A stretch of DNA of 64,000 nucleotides from Neoceratodus forsteri (GCA_016271365.2 CM057456.1:1391733501-1391797500), one strand, 5' to 3'; shown: positions 22,861 through 33,965, counted from the first letter of the stretch. The notes: generated from the letters alone by a model not told the origin. A program made the numbers and translations.

Positions 22861-23754
22861 TACCAGGTCAGATAGGGGAGCAGCCAGGGCACTGTAATTG
22901 GGTACAAATTTCCTATAGTACCCTGCTGTCCCTAGAAAACTCCTGACCTGCTTCTGCGTTTCTGGTCTGGGCTATGCCTTGATCACCTCTATTTTTACTT
23001 GGTTAGGACAGAGCTGTCCCCGGCCTACAACATGCCCGAGGTATGCCACTTCAGCCATGGCCACCTGGCACTTCTCAGCTTTGACAGTGAGCCCGGCCCT
23101 CTGTATCCTGCCCAGCACTTCCCTAAGGAGGGACAGGTGTTCCTCCCAGCTGGCACTAAAGATGGCAGTGTCATCCAGGTATGCCATGGTGTTCTCCTCA
23201 GCATCGTTTAACACCTGGTTCACCAACCTTTGGAAAGTGGCCGGGGCGTTCTTCATTCCGAAAGGCATTACTTTAAATTCAAATAAGCCTATCGGAGTGA
23301 TGAAGGCTGACCTCTCCCTAGCTCTGTCAGTTAACTCTACCTGCCAGTACCCCTTTGTCAGGTCAGTAGTCGTAAGGTATGTCGCCCATCCCAACTTGTC
23401 CAGGAGTTCGTCTGTTCAGGGCATCGGGTGGGTATCTGACTTCGTGACTGCATTCAGTCCACGATAGTCCACACAGAAATGAGTAGAGCCACCTGGCTTG
23501 GTCACAAGGACTACGGGTGGGGCCTAGGGGCTATGGGATCTCTGGAGTACCCCTAAATCCGGCATTTCCTCCACCTCCCTCCTAATGTCCTTTTGGACAG
23601 CCTCTGACACCCGATATGCTGCCCCCCATATGAGTATCTCTGTCCCTGTCTCTACATCGTGCGTTGCTAAATGGGTTAGTCCAGGCTTGGTGCTAAACAG
23701 TGGGGCAAAGTCTGCTAAAAGCTCCCTTACTTCCTGGATCTGGTCCGGGGCCAG
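22861..23754 (-). pseudogene. Gypsy reverse transcriptase domain
   Basis: On the minus strand, directly after the integrase stop: [54 protein letters not shown] (first catalytic Asp), KVMPFGMKNAPATFQRLVNQ, TMAYLDDTAIFSASWEEHL (YLDD box), KCQVAMAEVAYLGHVVG and FLGTAGYYRKFVPNYSALAA. Two in-frame stops (after HSP and in HPMP-TDE) and a stop near 22975 inactivate it. Its position downstream of integrase is the reason for the Gmr1-type call. Confidence 0.9.
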
Positions 23755-25463
23755 CTAGGGTGACAGTTTAACTGCCTCCACAGAGGATTCCTGTTTGCTT
23801 TCTTCCAGCAAGTCCAGAAGGGGGTCTCCTTCCTCCGTCCCTTCCCCAGGACTACACACTGCAAACACCATGTCAGCCCTATTAGCATACGGCTTCATCA
23901 TGTTGACATGGTACATTCTTTCTGTATGTCTTCTGTCAGGCAACTCTATAATATAGTTCACGCCATTTACCTTTTTGACTACTTTGTACAGTCCTGCCCA
24001 CTCAGCCTGCAGCTTGTCTTTCTGGACTGGGATAAGGACCATGACTTCCTGAACCACCATGTACAAGCAAGCTCTGCGGTTGTACCACACTTTTTGTTTC
24101 TGTTGGGCAGCTGCCAGGTTGCTGTGGGCTGTCCCCATAAGCTCCTTCAGCCTTTCCCTAAACCTATGGACGTAATCCACTATGGGACTTCCCTGGGTTG
24201 TGTGCTTGCCTTCCCAGTTCTCCCGGATCAAGTCTAGGGGCCCACATACCCAGTGTCCATACAAGAGCTCAAAGGGGGAAAACCCTGTTGACTCTTGGGG
24301 CACCTCTCTGTATGCAAACAACAGGTGGGGAAGGTATTTCTCCCAGTCCCTCCCATGCTGTTCAGCAAACGCTTGGAGCATTGACTTCAGGGTACCATTA
24401 AATCTTTCCACAAGCCCTTTGGCTTGCGGGTGATAAGGTGTTGTGCACCTCTGCACCACTCCACACTTCTCCCACAAACATTTAATCAGGTCTGACATGA
24501 AGGAACCCCCTCGATCAGTGATAACCTCCTGCAGAAATCCAAAATGGAAGAAAATCCCAAGTAAGGCATCTGCCGTTTTGTCTGTCCTCAGTGAGGATAG
24601 GGTGACTGCCTCTGGATATCATGTGGCGTAATCCACCACAGTCAGGATGAACCTCTTCTCGGAGGAGCTGGGTATATTTAAAGGCCCACAATATCTAGTC
24701 CCACCCTCTGGAATGGCTCCTCCACTGTGGGCAATGGAATTAGGGCAGCTTGGGTTTTCTTACCCGCCTTCCCTGTTTCTTGGCACTGGTGACAAGACCT
24801 GCAATACTCCACCAGCTGGGTGAGGTTGAGCCAATAGAAATTCTGGGCCAACTGCTGCGTAGTGCGCACGATTCCCAGGTTACCAGACAAGGGAATATCA
24901 TGTGCAGTCTTGAGCAACTGCTTACGGTACCCCTGGGGAACAACAAGCTGCCTGCCTATCACCACTCCCTTTGTCTTAGTATCCTGAGTGTACATCAGTC
25001 CATTTTCCCAATAAACTTTATGTTTTCCATCACCTCCCTGTGCTCCGTCAGAGTCTGCCCAAGCCCTCAGCTTCTCTAGACTAGGGTCACTTTTCTGAGC
25101 AGCTGCAAACTCCTTACACATTTCCAAGGCATGGCACAGGTCCCCATCAGTATCTAAACTAAGGTCCCTAGATCTAGCATCAGGGCACTCCGGATCACTG
25201 TCATCCCTAACCCTCTGACAATGGGTCACCCCTCCTTCTTCGGAGTAACCCTCCGTAGCTGTTTGGTTAACTGCTACTGGGGAAATTTCTACCCCCTTTT
25301 CATTAGTCTCCATATCAGGAGAGACAGGCTGGGGAACCAGCCTCCCAGTGGTTTCCACAGTGGCTTCTATGGGGTCTAGGGAACTACAATTTTCCCTTAC
25401 CGCTTGGCTATGGGTAACTGCACACACCATCCCGTTTGAGATTGTTGCCAAGGATGACGTCAA
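23755..25463 (-). pseudogene. Gypsy integrase
   Basis: The DDE enzyme that inserts the element's DNA. The zinc-binding part is H-x3-SGNLG-...-CRSCHQC near 24780-24890. The core begins around VVDYAT (first Asp), ITDRGGSFMSD (second Asp) and KGLVERFNGTLKSML (Glu). The C-terminal GPY/F-like module is WAGLYKVVKKVNGVNYIIE with HVNMMKPY. Breaks occur after VGLDIVGL (about 24678) and at an in-frame stop following VVDYAT. The N-terminal ~180 residues form a linker of unknown role and overlap the protease end. It lies before RT, opposite to most gypsy elements. Confidence 0.9.
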
Positions 25464-25749
25464 CTGCTAAAGTTTTGGCTACAGCCACCTGTTGCACAGT
25501 TCCCCCTGTTTCACCCCAGTCTAGGAGAACACTAGTGAGTGGCAATGTTTTCTCCTCCCCAGTGAAGCCTTGTACAGTTACAGATTTATTGGGTATAAGC
25601 TGACCAGGCTCTACCAGATCCCCTTTTACCAACGTCAGGGATGCCCCTGTGTCTCTTAACCCTTGTGTCTGTACACCAGTCACAGTGACTGGGTGCATGT
25701 GTTCCCTCATGTTCACAGGCATGCTTCCAGGGACACACAAACAACCCAC
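25408..25749 (-). pseudogene. Gypsy aspartic protease region
   Basis: The DTGASLTLV active-site loop appears in GVQTQGLRDTGASLTLV, preceded by HPVTVTG and followed by VTVQGFTGEEKTLP and VDVILGNNL. This is the pattern of a retrotransposon pepsin-like protease that cleaves the polyprotein. It lies between the gag zinc knuckle and the integrase linker. It is open for 113 codons but depends on a broken gag-pol frame. Confidence 0.8.
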
Positions 25750-25789
25750 TGCTTTCCTAGCCCCATTTTGTGTATTGCTCGTCCTTTTG

Positions 25790-27241
25790 GGCTACTGTCT
25801 GGCGATATGCCCAGTTTCTTTGCAAACCCAACATTCTTTTCTTTTCTCAGAAAAATCTTTTCTTTGAAACCTGAGGCTAACTGGTTTTGGTGGAGGCAGT
25901 GAGGGTATTAGCTGCCCTGAAGGTGCGCTTTTCCCTTTCTGTGCTGCCATGCCCACCACATTCGCTGTCAGTGCAGGTCTGTACTTGGCATAGCAGTCCG
26001 AGAGTTCAGCAGCCTCTTGCACGGTTTTGGGATCTCGGTCCTCCAGCCAGGTTTTCAGCTCTGCTGGGTATGCCCCAAAAAACTGTTCTAACAATATAGC
26101 ATTTTCAATTTTATCGACAGAGTTTGCTTCAATTCCTTTCCACCACCGTTTTAAACACTGACGTTGTTTCGTGGCTAGCTACTCATAGCCCATGTCAGGG
26201 CTTCTCCTGAGCTTACAGAATTTAGCTCTGTATGCTTCTGCAGTTAAATCAAACCTTTTTAAAAGTGCAGCTTTAAGTTTGCTGTAATCATTACTGTCCT
26301 CATTGTCCATTTGACCCAATGCATCCCGAGCTTTCCCGGTAAGTAGCGGGGCTAGCTGGAAGCTCCAGGACCCTCTAGGAATCTTTGCCTGAATACAAAC
26401 CTTTCAAAGGAATTTAAAAAGGCATCCATATACTCCCCCTCTTTAAATTCAGCTATCAATTTGGAATTTAATTTGTAGTCCAGTCCTATAGTTCCAGTTA
26501 AGCCCAAGCCACATACCTGCTCTGGTGCTGGTGGTTGGAGTCTTAGCTTCTTTAGTTCATGTCGCCTCTGACACTCGCGCTCTTCACGGACAGCATCTCG
26601 CTGTTCACACTCCGCTTCTTGCCGTTCTCACTCACTCTTCTCCTCTGCAGCTCATTTCTCTTACTCCACTTCTCGCCGTTCTCGCTCGCCTTCCCTCTGG
26701 AACAGGGAGGCAGTATAGCGCAGTGGTTTAAGGCTCTGAGCTGCAAATCTGGTGACATCCAACAGATCAGACCTGGGTTTGAATCCCACAGTTTCCACTT
26801 GCATACTGTGTGACCCTGAGCAAGTCACTTAACTTCCCTGTGCTCCCAGGTCGCTCCTGTAAAAAAGCTTTCAGCTTAGTGTGCTGCTCCTGGTTAAACA
26901 ACAAAAAAAAACTCCAGCTCCATTCTGCGCAACTCAATCTGCAGCCTGATTGCTTCTGGCTCCAGAATGCTGGTGATCTTCTCCTGTTGCTGTGGCCCTT
27001 GGCTTGCACTGGCCCTGCTGTCCTCCTCACTGGATCTGGACACTGCACTGGCCGCTGGCCCCTCCACACCCAAGGTTTGGTCCTTTACAGTCACGGACTG
27101 TGACTTGACACTCTGGGCATCAGCAGCCATCAGAGCGTCCACGAGGTTCTGCTTGGTGGCTCTCCCCTCGTGCTGGACTCCTCTCTCCTTGCACAACTGC
27201 TTCAGGTAGTCTGCAGTGTTCTCACTATAGTTGGAAGCCAT
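25790..27241 (-). pseudogene. Gypsy gag, interrupted by a SINE
   Basis: The likely start is the ATG ending at plus position 27241 (MASNYSENTADYLKQLCKER), a SAP-like helix pair followed by TKQNLVDALM. A coiled, charged stretch follows (IRLQIELRRMELE) and is cut by a SINE at 26704-26913. It resumes as a Glu/Arg-rich coil (GERERREVE), then a capsid-like part (LEQFFGAYPAELKTWLED, VQEAAELSDCYAKYR) and a zinc knuckle CWVCKETGHIARQ, whose fourth ligand Cys codon is replaced by a stop. The coil has further stops. Packaging function is inferred from the family. Confidence 0.82.
26704..26913 (+). mobile_element. tRNA-derived SINE with MIR/L2-like tail
   Basis: The A box lies in AGCGCAGTGGTTTAAGG and the B box in GGGTTTGAATCCC, so a pol III promoter is visible. 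The body contains GTGTGACCCTGAGCAAGTCA, close to the MIR/L2 3' domain, and the copy ends in an A-rich tail (AACAACAAAAAAAAA). It interrupts gypsy gag. Related copies lie at 60769 and, more distantly, 56170. No convincing target duplication was found. Confidence 0.85.
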
Positions 27242-28917
27242 CTTCTTCCCTAACTTCAACTACTCTTAACTTGCACTTTGAAAAAAAAAAATAAAACAGG
27301 AACTTTGACTGTAAGCAAAATGATATTGTTCTGTTTTGTCTTTTAAAAATAAATCACTGCCTTATTTTGCAAGTGAGCTGTACAGTATTAAGCCGACACA
27401 CTGAACGGTTAAAGCTTGTGCTATCAAATTTATCGCACCACTGCCAATCAAATCTGTCACAAACCCACTCCGCAGGTCAGGCCCTCTGCTCCCACAATGC
27501 CAACCTCAGAGCACAATAGTGTGAACAGATAACAGACAGGGTAACCCTCCTGTCTGCTTTTGGGTCCAAATCACCTTTAGTCTCAAGTTCTGGAGGGATT
27601 CAAACTGTGAACCTTATGCTAGCATACCCAAATGTACAGGCTCAGATAATATTCTCTTTGGGGGGATGCAATATATCTTTTGCCTAAGGGCACCTAACCA
27701 GGTATCCAAAATGAGCCCTTAAAATTCTGAGACACCTTAGGTATATTCTTATCTTTTACCAAGCTTAGTAACACCATCAAGCTGTTGAACAGTTGTCCGA
27801 CTTAACCACCTATACGTCACATGCAAGAAGAGCTGACAGACATCCAGGCAGTCTTTCAAAGAAATGGTTCTTTACTAAAAGATGATAAAAATATGAAAAA
27901 TTGTAAACACAGAACAATATATCAAAGAGCTCACAATCACATAAAAGAACAAGGGAAAATTACAAAGCAAAACTCCTATCACAATACATTTAGATTTTTG
28001 CTATCTAAGGTATTACCTCTGGAAGTGCTTTTAGTTAGATCAGAGAACTGTTTCTCTTAGAGTCCCAAAATAATAACACATACATTTCGGACACAAGTAT
28101 CAGTTTAAACTCTGTGGCCCAGATATTCAGAACTTTGCCCCGACCCTCAAGTAGCGCTGCCCGGCGTACAAACATTGCCCAGCCCAAATCGCCCGTCATA
28201 TTCAAAAGGAATAGCCCAGTGCTAACCCTGCTGAATGCGAAGGAAGCTGGGCAAACTGGTCTGGGAGTGCAGGGCAAACATAGCCCAAGAACAAGACAGC
28301 ACTGAATATAGCAACAGGGAGGAGCACACTGCAACTGCAGCCCAGTAACCCTGGAGCAAGCCAGTGTTGCAGGCGGAGAACAGTCTGTATGATTGCACAG
28401 AGAATACCCACAACACCTGCAAACAGCAGTGCAAGCCATACACTGCTGAACTGTGCTATGCTAACGTGTAGTTTGCCCGGGCTAACCTGATTGCACAGTG
28501 CTGACACATTAGCCCAGGGCAAACGGGAGCCATATTCAAAGCTCCCATGCAAATGAGCCTACTTAGGTCATCTGTGGACAAACAGGTATATTTGCACCTC
28601 ATTAACTGCTCCTTAGCATACATTACCACGCTGTTTGCCCAGTGCTACTGCATGGAGCATGCAGCTACACCTTTTGGTCGGAATGGAAGTACAGGCTTGA
28701 TGCTGCAGGCCAGCGCATGCCCACAGCATCCCCTTTTGGTCGGCACAGAAGTGCAGGCTGGAAGCAGCACGAACTGTGTGCTGGCAGGCACAAACAGAGC
28801 AGACGACCAGCCCTTGCATCACTGCAAGCAGGACAACATGAGGTGCATATATACAGCGAGAGAGTGAGGGATGGAGGGAGTGATAACTGTGTGATACATA
28901 GCTATATATACATATGG

Positions 28918-28958
28918 TACACGTGCACACACACACATATATATAGACACACACATGA
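28918..28958. repeat. CA/TA-rich microsatellite
   Basis: Short runs of CACACACACA, TATATATA and GACACACACA within the foldback element. Confidence 0.8.
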
Positions 28959-29393
28959 CCTCTGCAAACAAGCAAGCAAACTTTATTTATGTAGTGCCTT
29001 TCATAATCAAGGCACTGTACAGAATATAAAAATATAAATACAAGTCACTGACATAAATTAATTGATTTTTAAATATTTTATCAACGAATTAGGGAAGGCC
29101 AAAGAAAATAAGTTTTCAGCACAGATTTAAACCTCTGGCCACATGTGGCATTGTAGATGCCTTCCCCCCCAACAACATAGGCACCCCATGGCAGGTGTGG
29201 GTGGAACACAGTGGGGGGACCTAGGAATGCATGGGACAGGCAAAAGGCATGCCTGGTGGGGGTGGGAGGACATAGGCTGTAGGTTAATTGGGGCTTGCAG
29301 CATATCCATGCAATAGGGAACTGGGCAGACCGGCTGGGCCAGGTGGTCCACTCTGCCGTCATGGTCGCTATTGTCATGTGTGCCTATTGCACA

Positions 29394-29790
29394 CCCTGGT
29401 AGTCTAGTGGTCCCCCTCACCCACCCCCGCAGGCATGATCCCCGGCCCCAGGAGCCATGATAGAGTGATAGTTTACCTGGTAGTCTAGTGGTCCCCCACC
29501 CTAGCATGATTCCTGACCCCATTTAATGTAACATTCAGTCCTCTCCCTGGTAGTCTAGTAGTCCCCACCCCGCATGATTCCTGACCCCCATTTCATGTAG
29601 CATTACAGTCCTCTCCCTGGTAGTCTAGTGGTCCCCTCATCCCCCAGCACATCTCCCGACCCCCGTTCTACGTATCAAACATCCATATCTGTGGTAGTCT
29701 AGTGGTCTCCCCACTCCAGCACGTCTCCTGACCCCCGTTCCAAGTAACATAATGCCATATCCCTGGTAGTCTAGTGGCTCCCTCCACCCG
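29394..29790 (+). repeat. Tandem array, ~70-82 bp unit, with tRNA-Glu-like 5' motif
   Basis: Six units start near 29394, 29476, 29545, 29615, 29691 and 29761, each with CCTGGTAGTCTAGTGGTCCC followed by a C-rich stretch and CCTGACCCCCGTT-type wording. TCCCTGGTAGTCTAGTGGT differs by one base from the start of vertebrate tRNA-Glu, which includes its A box. Inverted and partial units occur at 30080-30180 and 30420-30500. Confidence 0.8.
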
Positions 29791-30030
29791 GCGGTGACGC
29801 CACCACTCATCCCAATCAACAGCCATGAAGAGAGCCGGCGACTGGTTCAGCCCTCCTCTCACCACCACGGCTGGCCATCGACTGAGGTACGAATGAGCTC
29901 ATTCGTACTGCAGTCGGCGGCCTGCGGTGGTGGTGAGAGGAGGGCTGAGCCGGTCCGGTTACGCTCATAGCTGTTGATTGAGATGACGAAGGTCACTGCC
30001 AGTGGTGTGAACCACTGAACTACCAGATAT
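29757..30030. repeat. Large imperfect palindrome in the foldback element
   Basis: The arms include ATCAACAGCCATGA / GCTGTTGAT and CAGCCCTCCTCTCACCACCA / TGGTGGTGAGAGGAGGGCTG. At the centre (29887-29908) is a perfect 22-bp palindrome built on GAATGAGCTCATTC. It would extrude a long hairpin. Confidence 0.88.
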
Positions 30031-31542
30031 AACTTTATCGTGCCTGGAACAGAGGCTCTGAAATATGCTGGAGAAGTGAGGCCCACTAGACTACCAGAAG
30101 GTAATGTCACATTAAACAGGGGTCTGGGTTGGTGCTGGGGGACCCTTGACCAGGGTGAGACTTCATTATTCAAACGGGGGTCGGGATCGTGATGGGGGCA
30201 CTTCACACATTACCGCTGCATTACCGGCAGCTTTTGTTGGCGGTAACTAGCACCGCTGGCCAGGGTCACGATAATGCCTGTAGCATGGCGCTATGTTCTG
30301 AATATACCAACATACTAACATACTAAAATTCCAGCAGAATAGGCTAACGGTCTTCGTGTCTGCTTCGCTTCATCAGCCCCACCCTGGAGCTGACCTTGCT
30401 GCCCCTACGCCTCTCTGGCTTCTCTCTTCCCTGTTTAATGTGACATTACAGTCCTCTCCCTGGTCCCCCCACCCCCCAGCACATCTCTGGACCCCCGGTG
30501 TGCTGGCATTCAGGGTTACTCCCCTCTGTCTGTCCCCTGCATACATTATGGGGTAGCATCGGCGCTAATGCCTAGCACCAGTACTAACTGTCCCTTTGAA
30601 TATTGCAGTTGGGCGCGAGGTTCGCGCTAGTCCTGCGCAATGGCTTTGCGCCTGGTGCTGTGCTTTGAATATCTGGGCCTGTGTTTCCACACCCCTTCTG
30701 TGAGTCAAATAACTCCTCCTTTTTGAATATAAAATTACAAACATGATTTTCTACTAGGAGGTATTTTAAATAATGTAAACATCAGCAAAAACACATTTCC
30801 CAAATTATGAGTCCTTGACCAGACAGTTCATTTGAGGTTTACAACCCTGCAGTCAGTCACCCAGGTGTGAGATAGTCAACAGGAATCAGCTAAATGACGT
30901 CCTTTCCTGATGTAATAAAATTTGTATTTAAGTTCTAACTTCAAAAGCAGCAGCAGGTGATGAGGGCCATAAACTGTCTCTCTAGAAGGATGTTCCAATT
31001 AACTGTTTCCTTCTGGTCTGTTTAAGTACGTCTGGTTTCAGCTGCTGACACCTTGTAATTTAAAGTGTCAAATCTCACAGACTGACATTTCATACACTGA
31101 CCATTTATTTATAATACCAATATCATACAATAATCATAACCATCTGGCCAAGCATCACAGTGTCCACCTCCCTTCCTTTAATTCCCTTGTCCCTTATCTT
31201 TGGCCTGTCACCTACCCCTTCCTCCATAAATACTGAACAAAAGTAATTCTTTATAAAGCTTTTTTTTTTTTTTTTTTTGGTCCTCTTCCTTAGAAACCCC
31301 TCCTTCCCCTTTTAGCCTTACTAATCCCTACTTTGGTCTTTTTCTTCTTGCTTATATATCTAAATAATGTTTTATCACCTTTTTTTTACTGATTGGGCAA
31401 TAGACTCCTCTGTTTGCGCCTTTGCGCTCCTAACTGCTCTCCCTGCCTCTCTTTGTTTCTTCTTTTAACTCTCCCTATTCTCCTCCTTTTGTGTCCTCTT
31501 GTACCTTCTCAATGCTAGTTTTATTTGCCTTTACTTTCCCTG

Positions 31543-31881
31543 CTACTTCTCCAGAGAACCATAGCAGCCTCTTTTTCTATTGCCCTTGTTGACTTGCCTG
31601 ACACTGAGATCTGTTGCCTTTTCAATTACCTCTTTTATTTTTGCCCATTGTTCCTTGACTCCCCCCAGTTTCCCCACCCCTGCTAGGGTGTCCCTGAGGC
31701 ATTCTCCCATTTTTTTAAAATCGGCCTTCCTGAAGTCCAGAACCCTTGTAGTGCGGCTCGATTCTGGCCCAGTTCTTATATTGAGCCACACCATTCGGTG
31801 ATCACTGGTCCCCCGGTGGCCACCCACTGCGACATCAGCCACATTGTCCCCTTTTGTCAGTTCCAGATCCAGTATTGACAC
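31543..31881 (-). pseudogene. CR1 #1 endonuclease end
   Basis: The minus strand encodes SILDLELTKGDNVADVAVGG, GTSDHRMVWLNIRTG (the SDH catalytic block) and DFRKADFKKMGECLRD, the end of a CR1 AP-endonuclease and the start of the linker. CR1 #1 ends a few bases further on (5' truncation). Confidence 0.8.
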
Positions 31882-31908
31882 CCCCCCCCACCAGTGGGTT
31901 CCTTAACT

Positions 31909-33858
31909 AGCACAAATTAGAATATGCAATGCGATAAGTACAATTAGACCTGGTTAATCCATAAACATTTACTGTTGCTCCTTTTGTTATGTAATAAAAA
32001 TATATGTAGTAACCAGACAATCACCAAATGTTGTTTACTTTATTAAAACAATTAAAATTAGAAAATACAGTGCTCAGCAGTCAAAAACTTTCCCTTGTAA
32101 TCCCTTAATCGATTATTTTATACTTGGTGGTAAGTTTAAATTTCATGTACTCCATCATGTTTGCTTAGAGGTTGCTGCCGCTTTAGCAGATACACATGCT
32201 TTTATGTCAAAAATACGGTCCACAAGTTTCTATGTTTCCTCTGATGTGTTTCAAGTAAGAGCCAAGAATCAGTTTTTCAGTTCACAGCCAAACAGTAATT
32301 TTGTTACTGAACAGAGATTAGCAGTAGATCTTTCAGTCAAAGTTACTGCTGAGTGGGAGGGGGAACTCTTTGAGAATAGGAGCTGGACTGAATGGGAACA
32401 GAACTTTGACAGCTGGCAGAGCCAGTAAGCAGCCTAAACTGAATTATTGCTGGAGCGATGGCAGGAGCAAGCATTCTTTCTTAAGTGACAGGGAACACTT
32501 TTTTTACAACTCTAGATGCTTTCCAGTTTTTCTCTTAAGGGAGGTTTACATGGCAGCAGTGCTCTTACATTTGTGCTGCACTGCTCCTGCCCTGATCTTA
32601 TAAGTGGACTTGAACTCTGGTTCACACAACACTTCTTCGTGCCCGTGAAGGTTGTGCCGGAGAGGGACTGTGAGACTCATGGGAGTGGCAGTAGAGAATT
32701 CTGGGAGTGGCTGCTTTGCATCAGAGTGAGGATCGCAGCATGTTTACAAAGCTGCTTAATATGCTTACTCCAATAGATGTCCCCACTCCTGTGCCGCTTC
32801 AGAAGGAGGATCTGAGAGACATTTACCAGGATCGGGATAAGTGTCCACATGGGTGACCTTGCAGCGTATCAGCCTGTGGGCACGGGTTGATGTGTTGCGA
32901 AGGCAGCAGAGTAAACATGCCTTTATTCTGATATGTTTCTAACCTTTTTTGTTATGTAAATAATCTGTTTTTGCCTAACTGCTCTGAATCTGTTTCTCCT
33001 CAGCAGTTGCTGTTCTGTGTTTTCATTCTGCCTGCACATTATGTGACATTAGCAACACCATTCCAGGCCATTCACATGAAGCACACGGAATGTTGTCATT
33101 GATGTCATGGAATATTTTAGGAGTATGCAAAGCAAAAGCAATAGCTGGTGAAAGTGGAACCCTAGGTAGAGCTGAGGGCACCGCAAAGCTAGGTTATTTA
33201 TTTGTCCATCAAAAGTTGGTCACAGCATATCAAAATACATAATTGGCACTGAAAGGAAAATGGGAGACCAGTTAACGATCTAAGAATCTTTTCCTGTCAC
33301 CTTTAACATGCAAGAGGGGATTCAGAGGGAGTAAGAAGACTGCCAGTAACCCACTCATTAACACCTGCACTGGATTATTAAAGTCAGAATGAATGGGGAT
33401 TATGGTCTCTGTACTCTGAACACAGAATTCAGATTCAGAAACGTAGGTTTCCATGTATTTGGATTTAGAAACAGAGGTAATTAACATGGCAAAAGATCTG
33501 TTTCAGAGGTTCCCTGTTCTTATAATCAGGTATCCATAATAACACGGCACATAGACTAGGAGATATGACCCTGCAAAATTGCCTGGCAAGGCATTGAAAT
33601 AGACTTCCATGTGATTTGAAATCAAAAAGCGGTCTGGCTACTTTTAAGTCATCTTTGCATAAATACTTAAGCTCTATATGCTCCTGTTTTAGATCATTTT
33701 AAATTGATACTTGATTGAGGGAATGTAATGTTTGTTTTGTCTTGTCTAACTGTATTTATTGTATTTTATTCTGTTTTGTACCACAGGACAATGTTGTAAA
33801 TGGGAGTGAAACCCCAACATTTTGTATCCTGTATAAAAATAAAATTGTGTTAATCAAT
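31909..33858. other. Intronic sequence with nothing firm
   Basis: No exon or TE domain was supported. An AT-rich tail near 33730-33850 (AAAATAAAATTGTGTTAATC) could be a LINE 3' end. Confidence 0.5.
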
Positions 33859-33965
33859 CATTATACAATGGCAAGGAAAAATCGAGCAAGCTGATTAGCT
33901 GTTGAGCCTTAGACACAGTAATGTTATTTCACGATAACATCGCTGTATCTAGGGCAGGCAGTGAA
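33859..33965 (-). repeat. Fragment of the hairpin-repeat family
   Basis: The minus strand reads AGCGATGTTATCGTGAAATA ... CTAATCAGC ... CCTTGCCATTGTATAATG, parallel to the flank of the hairpin cluster at 35920-36008 (GGGATGTTATGCCAGGATAA, CCAATCAGAAGCC, TCTTGCCATTGTATAATG). Confidence 0.65.

Larger units (their letters stand above)
28116..30679. mobile_element. Foldback/TIR element, copy 1 (2.56 kb, non-coding)
   Basis: The ends are inverted (GGCCCAGATATTCA... and ...TGAATATCTGGGCC), inserted in a gypsy LTR. The sister LTR gives the empty site CTCTGTGTCTCC, which implies a 3-bp TGT duplication. Subterminal wording (CATATTCAAAAGGAATAGCC, ATGCAAATGAGCCTACTTAGG) is shared with the element at 39881-41590. 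The middle holds a tandem array and a ~270-bp palindrome. No transposase was recognised. It is probably a non-autonomous DNA transposon; a 3-bp duplication would suit a Harbinger-like mover but this is unproven. Confidence 0.8.
18652..31159 (-). mobile_element. Ty3/gypsy LTR retrotransposon with Gmr1-type gene order, reverse strand
   Basis: Complete outline: two LTRs that start TGTCACAAAC and end ATCACA/GTCACA, flanked by a perfect 5-bp target duplication GTGTC (18647-18651 and 31160-31164). Minus-strand order is 5' LTR (27455-31159), gag, protease, integrase, RT, RNase H, polypurine tract, 3' LTR (18652-20409). Integrase upstream of RT is the copia-like order found in the Gmr1 group of gypsy elements, while the RT and integrase wording is gypsy. 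Later insertions sit in both LTRs, between RT and RNase H, and in gag. All frames have stops. Confidence 0.88.
27455..31159 (-). repeat. Gypsy 5' LTR (carries the 28116-30679 foldback element)
   Basis: It starts TGTCACAAACCCACTCC and matches the other LTR on both sides of the 2.6-kb insert. The matched segments are 27455-28115 and 30683-31159. No recognised tRNA primer-binding site was found next to it. Confidence 0.87.
10987..31908 (-). mobile_element. CR1 LINE #1, reverse strand, in four pieces around three insertions
   Basis: One CR1 copy reads from about 31908 (5'-truncated, in the endonuclease) down to its 3' end near 10987 (GACAGATAAGGACC...GGCCCACCTA, shared with the CR1s at 20953 and 47870). 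The surviving pieces are 10987-11473, 11976-12219, 17742-18651 and 31165-31908. The gaps are a retroposon, a DIRS element and a gypsy element. Removing the insertions gives an order that matches the uninterrupted CR1 at 20953-22853. For example, the pieces flanking the gypsy join as TAAAAGGACTAGTGTC / CACCTCCC, as in a normal CR1. Confidence 0.85.

Noticed and set aside
28547..29037. Coding frames inside the 28-kb foldback element
   Set aside because: Short, overlapping on both strands, absent from the sister element and without domains.
29394..30500. CRISPR-like regular repeats
   Set aside because: Units are 70-82 bp and diverge throughout, with no unique spacers. The context is a vertebrate transposon, so this is a tandem array.
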